The position numbers were made by a program, and so were the translations under genes. The notes beneath the pieces are model-generated. The model ran no database searches. It had not been told where the DNA came from and worked only from the letters and a program-made list of their open reading frames with translations. A stretch of 38,955 nt of DNA from Mycobacterium sp. E796 (lineage in GTDB: Bacteria; Actinomycetota; Actinomycetes; Mycobacteriales; Mycobacteriaceae): positions 1-38,955 of the forward strand of contig NZ_LZKK01000262.1 in NCBI RefSeq assembly GCF_001672815.1, written 5' to 3'. This document shows positions 34,687 through 38,955 of this stretch, one piece after another (position 1 is the first letter of the stretch; each line of letters opens with the position of its first letter).

Positions 34687-35171
34687 TGCGAGCGGTCACG
34701 GTGGTGTCCGCCGCGGTGATCGCGGCGGCGGCGTTGCCGGCGCCGACCGCGCACGCCGACAACAAGCGGCTCAACAGCGCCGTCGTCTCGGCCGTCTACA
34801 CCCTGCAGCACCAGGCGGGCTGCACCAACGACGTCATCCGGAACAACGCGCTGACGCTGGCCGCCGAATGGCACGCGGACGACATGATCAGCAACCGGAA
34901 CATCAACGACGACACCGGATCCGACGGCTCGACGCCGCAGGACCGCGCCACCGCGGCCGGCTTCCGCGGCAAGGCCGCCGAGACGGTGGCGATCAACCCC
35001 GCGATAGCGATCAGCAGCCTGGAACTGGTCAACCAGTGGTACTACAACCCCGACGACATGGCGATCATCCGCGACTGCGCCAACACCAACATCGGGGTGT
35101 GGTCGGACAACAGCCTGGACCGCACCGTCGTCGTGGCCGTGTATGGGCAACCCGACGCACCCAGGCGATAG
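34686..35171 (+). CDS. Secreted CAP-domain (SCP) protein
   Basis: A 161-residue exported protein with a signal peptide (residues 1-24, ending TAHA) and a CAP domain. NALTLAAEWHADDMI carries the first conserved His, and WYYNPDDMAIIRDCANTNIGV is the central CAP segment. Cys residues at QAGCTND and RDCANT could form a disulfide. CAP proteins bind lipids or act on the cell wall; no activity can be assigned. ATG at 34686 shares a base with the preceding stop, so it belongs to the mce transcript. It ends three bases before the convergent malic enzyme. Confidence 0.82.
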   Translation: MRAVTVVSAAVIAAAALPAPTAHADNKRLNSAVVSAVYTLQHQAGCTNDVIRNNALTLAAEWHADDMISNRNINDDTGSDGSTPQDRATAAGFRGKAAETVAINPAIAISSLELVNQWYYNPDDMAIIRDCANTNIGVWSDNSLDRTVVVAVYGQPDAPRR

Positions 35172-35174
35172 CGG

Positions 35175-36821
35175 CTAGTCGTAGACCGGCGTCCACATCG
35201 TGTCGGCGACGGCCTGCGCGACGTCCTCGTGGGTCTTGGTGGCGACCCCGTCTTCCACCGCAGCGTGATAGACGGCCTCGGCGACCGCCGTCGAGATCTC
35301 GCGCAGGTTCTGTACATCCGGCAACAAAGAATCGCCGGCGTTCGTCGGGCTCGCCTGGTGCACAACGGCTTTCGCTGCCGCCTGCAGCATGCCCGGGGTG
35401 ACGGTCCTGGCCCGGGAGACGATGATGCCCAACCCGATGCCCGGGAACACCAGCACGTTGTTGGCCTGGCCGATGGTGTAGGTGACGCCGTCGAACTCGA
35501 CCGGGCCGACCGGGGTGCCGGTGGTGATCAACGCCTTACCGTTGGACCACTCGAGCAAGTCGGCCGGCATGGCCTCCATCCGTGAGGTCGGGTTCGACAG
35601 CGGAAAGATCATCGGGCGTTCGCAGGAAGCGGTCATCGCGTCCACGACCTTCTCGGTGAACGCCCCGAATACCGTTGAGGAGCCCAGCAGGATGGTCGGC
35701 GACGCGAGCTTGATCGCGTCCACCAGGCCCACCCGATCCCCGGCACCGACCCCGAGTTGCTGCCGGTTCTTGGCGTACGGCACCTGGAAATCGCGCAGAT
35801 CGTCCATGTCATCGAAGAGCAGGCCCTGCTTGTCGATCGGCCAGATCTGCGACCTGGCCTGCTCGACCGTCGCGCCGTCGGCGACCATCGCGTCCCGGAT
35901 CTGATCGGCCACGCCGATCCCGGCGGTGCCGGCGCCGAAGACGATCGTTTTCTGGTCGCGCATCGGGATGCCGGTGACATGGCATCCGCCGTAGACGGCG
36001 GCGACCACCACCGCGCCGGTGCCCTGGATGTCGTCGTTGAAGACGCAGTAGTCGTCGCCGTAGGTCTGCAGAATGTTCCTGGCGTTGAGCGGCCCGAAGT
36101 CTTCGAAATGCAGGATCGCGTGTGGAAACAGCCGGTGGGCGGTCTCGATATACCGCTTGATGAAGGCGTCGTACTCCGCGCCGCGGCGCCGGGCGTGGCG
36201 GTTGCCCAGATAGAACGGATCCTGCAGCAACTGTTCGTTGTCCGTTCCCACGTCGAGCGACACCGCGATGCAACGGCGCGGGTCGATCCCGCCGCCCGCG
36301 GTGTAGAGCGCCAGCTTGCCGACGGCGATCTGGATGCCGCCGACGCCCCAGTCGCCGATGCCCAGGATCGCCTCGGCGTCGGTGCACACGATCAGGTCGA
36401 CGTCGTCGGGTCCCAGGCCGAAAGTCTCGAAGGCCTCCGCGATCTCGTCCGGCTCGTCGATGCTCAGAAACAGGCCGCGCTGCCCGCGGTATTCATCCGA
36501 GAAGCGTTGAATGGCCTCACCCACGGTGGGTGTGTACACCACGGGCATCAGCTCGGGCAGGTGGTCTTCCAGCACCTTGAAGTACAGCAGCTCGTGCCGG
36601 TAGTGCAGTTGCTCGAGAAGCAGGTTGCGGCCCAGATCCGTACCGAGGCTTTGCAGTTGGTGCCACACGCGGTCGGCTTGCTCGTCAAGCGTGAGCACCG
36701 CCGACGGCAACCGGCCGGTCAGCCCCAGGCGCCGGCGCTGCTCGTGGGTGAATCCCACGCCGCGATTCAGGCTGGGCGCGGCCAGTGCCGGCGGGATCCG
36801 CGGGGTGTGGGGATCGCTCAT
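35175..36821 (-). CDS. mez: NAD-dependent malic enzyme
   Basis: Oxidatively decarboxylates malate to pyruvate (and can run in reverse), linking the TCA cycle and gluconeogenesis. The 548-residue protein has the same length as Mez of M. tuberculosis (Rv2332). The catalytic Tyr96 lies in VVYTPTVGEA, the metal site in FEDFGPLNA and FNDDIQGTG, the dinucleotide-binding loop in FGAGTAGIG, and a second signature is FPLSNPTS. ATG at 36821 is preferred over the frame extension to 36941, because the N-terminal MSDPHTPRIPPAL fits the family. It converges on the CAP gene. Confidence 0.95.
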   Translation of the reverse strand: MSDPHTPRIPPALAAPSLNRGVGFTHEQRRRLGLTGRLPSAVLTLDEQADRVWHQLQSLGTDLGRNLLLEQLHYRHELLYFKVLEDHLPELMPVVYTPTVGEAIQRFSDEYRGQRGLFLSIDEPDEIAEAFETFGLGPDDVDLIVCTDAEAILGIGDWGVGGIQIAVGKLALYTAGGGIDPRRCIAVSLDVGTDNEQLLQDPFYLGNRHARRRGAEYDAFIKRYIETAHRLFPHAILHFEDFGPLNARNILQTYGDDYCVFNDDIQGTGAVVVAAVYGGCHVTGIPMRDQKTIVFGAGTAGIGVADQIRDAMVADGATVEQARSQIWPIDKQGLLFDDMDDLRDFQVPYAKNRQQLGVGAGDRVGLVDAIKLASPTILLGSSTVFGAFTEKVVDAMTASCERPMIFPLSNPTSRMEAMPADLLEWSNGKALITTGTPVGPVEFDGVTYTIGQANNVLVFPGIGLGIIVSRARTVTPGMLQAAAKAVVHQASPTNAGDSLLPDVQNLREISTAVAEAVYHAAVEDGVATKTHEDVAQAVADTMWTPVYD

Positions 36822-36876
36822 CACAACACCGTAGCGCCGATCGCGAATCAGCACTGCGAACGGAGCGTGAAGATCG

Positions 36877-37167
36877 CTATCGGCTGGACATGGATTCGGC
36901 CGCGTCGGCGCCCAGCATCCCGTCCTCGGTGGCCACTTCACAGACGCAAGGCCGTGCGCCGTTGTGCACCCACCGCGACAGCCGGCTGCCCTGCTTGCGC
37001 ATCACGTGCTGCACGTAGACCTTGTCGCGCTGCACCCGGGAGAACGCCATGTCCAGGTTGACGGGCAACCCCGCCCACTCGACTTGGCCCGGCGCCGACG
37101 CCCTGCCGTCGGGATGCAGCGGACACTCCCGCCGCGGGCAGACTTGCCTTCCAGAATCGCGAGCCAC
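36877..37167 (-). CDS. Small protein resembling the C-terminus of the adjacent flavoprotein reductase
   Basis: A 96-residue protein. The middle (LDMAFSRVQRDKVYVQHVMR) is plainly related to [20 protein letters not shown] in the NADPH-domain end of the next gene upstream. Similarity goes on through RWVHNGARPCVCEVATEDG but lacks the adjacent catalytic stretch. The first 36 residues are unrelated and carry a Cys-x4-Cys pair. GTG at 37167 is preceded by AAAAGGAG at seven bases, so the ribosome site is intact. It could be a decayed partial duplicate or a short gene still translated. It has no flavin or NADPH site left. Function unknown. Confidence 0.5.
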   Translation of the reverse strand: MARDSGRQVCPRRECPLHPDGRASAPGQVEWAGLPVNLDMAFSRVQRDKVYVQHVMRKQGSRLSRWVHNGARPCVCEVATEDGMLGADAAESMSSR

Positions 37168-37268
37168 GCTGTCACTCCTTTTGGTACGCGACCTAATGAG
37201 TGAATGGTGCGTCAGCGATGTTTCAGCGGCGGGTGTGCGACGTTTCCGTCGTATTACAGGCCGCGGGC

Positions 37269-38955
37269 CTAGTAGACGTCACGGTGGTAGCGCTTGTCGG
37301 CGCTCAGCGATCGCACGTATTCCCGCGCCGCATCCGGGTCTAGGTTGCCCTGTTCAGCGGCGATTTCGCAGAGCGCGCGGTCCACGTCCTTGGCCATGGG
37401 GTCGGCGTTACCGCAGACGTACAGCTGCGCGCCGTCCTGCAGCCAGCGCCACAGCTGGTCCCCGCGCTTGCGCATCAGGTGCTGCACGTAGACCTTCTCG
37501 CGCTGGTCGCGCGAGAACGCCAGGTCCAGCTCGGTGAGCAGCCCGTCGGCCCGCATCTGTTCGATCTCGTCGCGGTAGTAGAAATCGGTCGCGGCGTGCT
37601 GTTCGCCAAAGAACAGCCAGTTCGGTCCGGTGTGGCCGAGCGCGCGGCGTTCCTGCAGGAAGCCGCGGAAGGGGGCGATTCCGGTGCCCGGACCGATCAT
37701 GATCATCGGGGTGTCCGGGTCGCTGGGCGGCCGGAAGTTGCTCGACGGCTGCAGATACACGGCGACGCGATCGCCGGGGGAGCGGTCGGCGAGGTAGGTC
37801 GAACACACCCCACGGCGCGGGACGCCATGGAAGTTGTAGCGCACCGGCGAGACCGTCAGGTGAACTTCTGCCGGGCACTCCTTGGGGCTCGACGAGATCG
37901 AGTAGAGACGCGGCTGAAGGCGTTTGAGGACCCGCAGCCACTCGTGGGCCGACGCGTAGACCGGCAGCTGTGCCAGCAGGTCCACCAACTGGCGTCCCCA
38001 CGTCCAGTTGCTCAGCTCGGCCTTGTTCTCCGGCCTCAGCAGCTCGGCAAGTTTCTGGTTGCCGGTGCGCTCCTGCACGAAACGCACCAAATCCCGGCTG
38101 ATGTGGGCGATCTCGATCCGCTCGGTGAGCGCGGAGCGCAACGACATCAAGCCGTGCTCGCCGACCTCGACCGGGGTTTGCCCGTCCAGTCCGGTGACCG
38201 ACAGCCATTCGTCGACCAGCCGGTCGCTGTTGCGCGGCCACACCCCGAGCGCGTCACCGGCCTCGTAGCTGATCGTGTCCTCGGGCACCCGAAACACCAA
38301 CTGCCGCACATCCTTCGCCGACTCCGGCCGGCCCAGCTTGATGTTGCGGGCCATGTCGGTGATCAGCGGATGCTTCTTGGAGTAGCCGACGGCTCCGGCC
38401 CCGTTCGCCGGCCTCGCCGGCTTGGCGACCGGGGCGGTGACCGCGCCGCCCTTCCTGCCGACCGGCGCCGGCGCGCGGACCAGCGCCTCGATGACCCCGC
38501 CCAGCCACTTGGCCGCGGCGTCTTCGTAGTCGGGTTCGCAGTCGACCCGGTCGACGATTCGGGTCGCTCCCCGCTCGGCGAGCCGCTCGTCGAGCTTGCG
38601 GCCGTGGCCGCAGAAGTCGTCGTAGTTGGAGTCGCCCAGCGCGAGCACCGCGTAGCGGGTGTCGGTGAATCGCGGGGCGCTATCGGACGTCAGCGCCCGC
38701 CACAGCCCGGTGCCGTTGTCCGGCGGGTCGCCGTCACCGGTGGTGCTGGTGATCAGCAGCAATTCCCGCGTCGCGGGAAGCTGCTGCAACGGGAAGTCGT
38801 CCATGGCGTGCAACGCGACCGGCAGGGCGGCCTCGCGCAATTGCGCGGCGACATCGGCGGCGAGTTCCTCGGCATTGCCGGTCTGCGAGGCCCACAACAC
38901 CACGACGGGCGCCCGTTCGGGGGCGGGGCCGGGGTCGGGCGGAGCGATCCGCGCC
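37269..38955 (-). CDS. Sulfite/nitrate reductase flavoprotein (CysJ-like), N-terminus outside the window
   Basis: A diflavin reductase that passes electrons from NADPH through FAD and FMN to a partner reductase. The frame is open to the window edge. Visible in order are a flavodoxin domain ([42 protein letters not shown]), an Ala/Pro linker, and an FAD domain ([23 protein letters not shown]). The NADPH domain follows ([51 protein letters not shown]). It ends with the CysJ-type RYHRDVY. A GTG at 38903 sits at the very beginning of the flavodoxin and the frame continues upstream through a Pro-rich stretch. The gene may be longer, perhaps a fusion with a molybdopterin nitrate reductase as in some mycobacteria. 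That part cannot be seen. Confidence 0.88.
   Translation of the reverse strand, partial: ARIAPPDPGPAPERAPVVVLWASQTGNAEELAADVAAQLREAALPVALHAMDDFPLQQLPATRELLLITSTTGDGDPPDNGTGLWRALTSDSAPRFTDTRYAVLALGDSNYDDFCGHGRKLDERLAERGATRIVDRVDCEPDYEDAAAKWLGGVIEALVRAPAPVGRKGGAVTAPVAKPARPANGAGAVGYSKKHPLITDMARNIKLGRPESAKDVRQLVFRVPEDTISYEAGDALGVWPRNSDRLVDEWLSVTGLDGQTPVEVGEHGLMSLRSALTERIEIAHISRDLVRFVQERTGNQKLAELLRPENKAELSNWTWGRQLVDLLAQLPVYASAHEWLRVLKRLQPRLYSISSSPKECPAEVHLTVSPVRYNFHGVPRRGVCSTYLADRSPGDRVAVYLQPSSNFRPPSDPDTPMIMIGPGTGIAPFRGFLQERRALGHTGPNWLFFGEQHAATDFYYRDEIEQMRADGLLTELDLAFSRDQREKVYVQHLMRKRGDQLWRWLQDGAQLYVCGNADPMAKDVDRALCEIAAEQGNLDPDAAREYVRSLSADKRYHRDVY

Noticed and set aside
35757..37061. Plus-strand open frame opposite malic enzyme
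   Set aside because: The malic enzyme is full length with its catalytic motifs; the other frame is a shadow.

Overview
The window is high-GC actinobacterial DNA from a Mycobacterium, most likely a slow grower close to the M. avium complex. Three things point there. PPE and Esx (WXG70) genes and a complete mce operon are present. Several blocks keep the M. tuberculosis gene order: recO-uppS-Rv2360c-furB-Rv2358-glyS, then Rv2348c-esxP-esxO-Rv2345-dgt-dnaG-Rv2342-tRNA-Asn, then cysE/cysK1 and mez. There is also a family 2A encapsulin (the 'major membrane protein I' of M. avium and M. leprae). The species is an inference from remembered gene order and protein sequences; no search was run.

Layout. 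1-5602: recO (cut by the window edge), uppS and a Rv2360c-like gene, converging on an alpha/beta hydrolase and the zinc regulators zur/furB and smtB, with glyS divergent. 5603-10860: an ESX-related cluster of PPE, Esx pair, PPE, a Rv2348c-like small protein and a second Esx pair. The two ESAT-6-like genes encode identical proteins. 10877-17300: a TPM-domain membrane protein, dgt, a short sodC-like lipoprotein, dnaG, a Rv2342-like gene and tRNA-Asn. 17364-24286: a sulfur/cysteine island. 24518-35171: yrbEA-yrbEB-mceA to mceF, two Mce-associated proteins and a CAP-domain protein, tightly overlapping. 35175-38955: malic enzyme, a small gene resembling the end of a flavoprotein reductase, and the flavoprotein reductase itself (cut by the window edge).

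The most interesting region is the sulfur island. Two tiny leaderless ORFs on the minus strand, at 18045-18080 and 21212-21286, end in runs of cysteine codons (CCCR-stop and CCCRCC-stop). Each starts 6-7 bases after a TATAGT -10 box. They match the polycysteine leader peptides described in mycobacteria as cysteine-responsive attenuators. One leads an operon of a thioester-type (TQXA) protein, cysK and cysE, and its end is complementary to the Shine-Dalgarno region of the first gene. The other leads a small stand-alone ANTAR protein and is followed by mutually exclusive hairpins, one of them terminator-like. Divergent from the cysK operon are a family 2A encapsulin and a cysteine desulfurase with a long repeat-bearing N-terminal extension, the expected shell and cargo of a sulfur compartment. 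Cysteine synthesis, cysteine sensing and encapsulated desulfuration therefore sit side by side.
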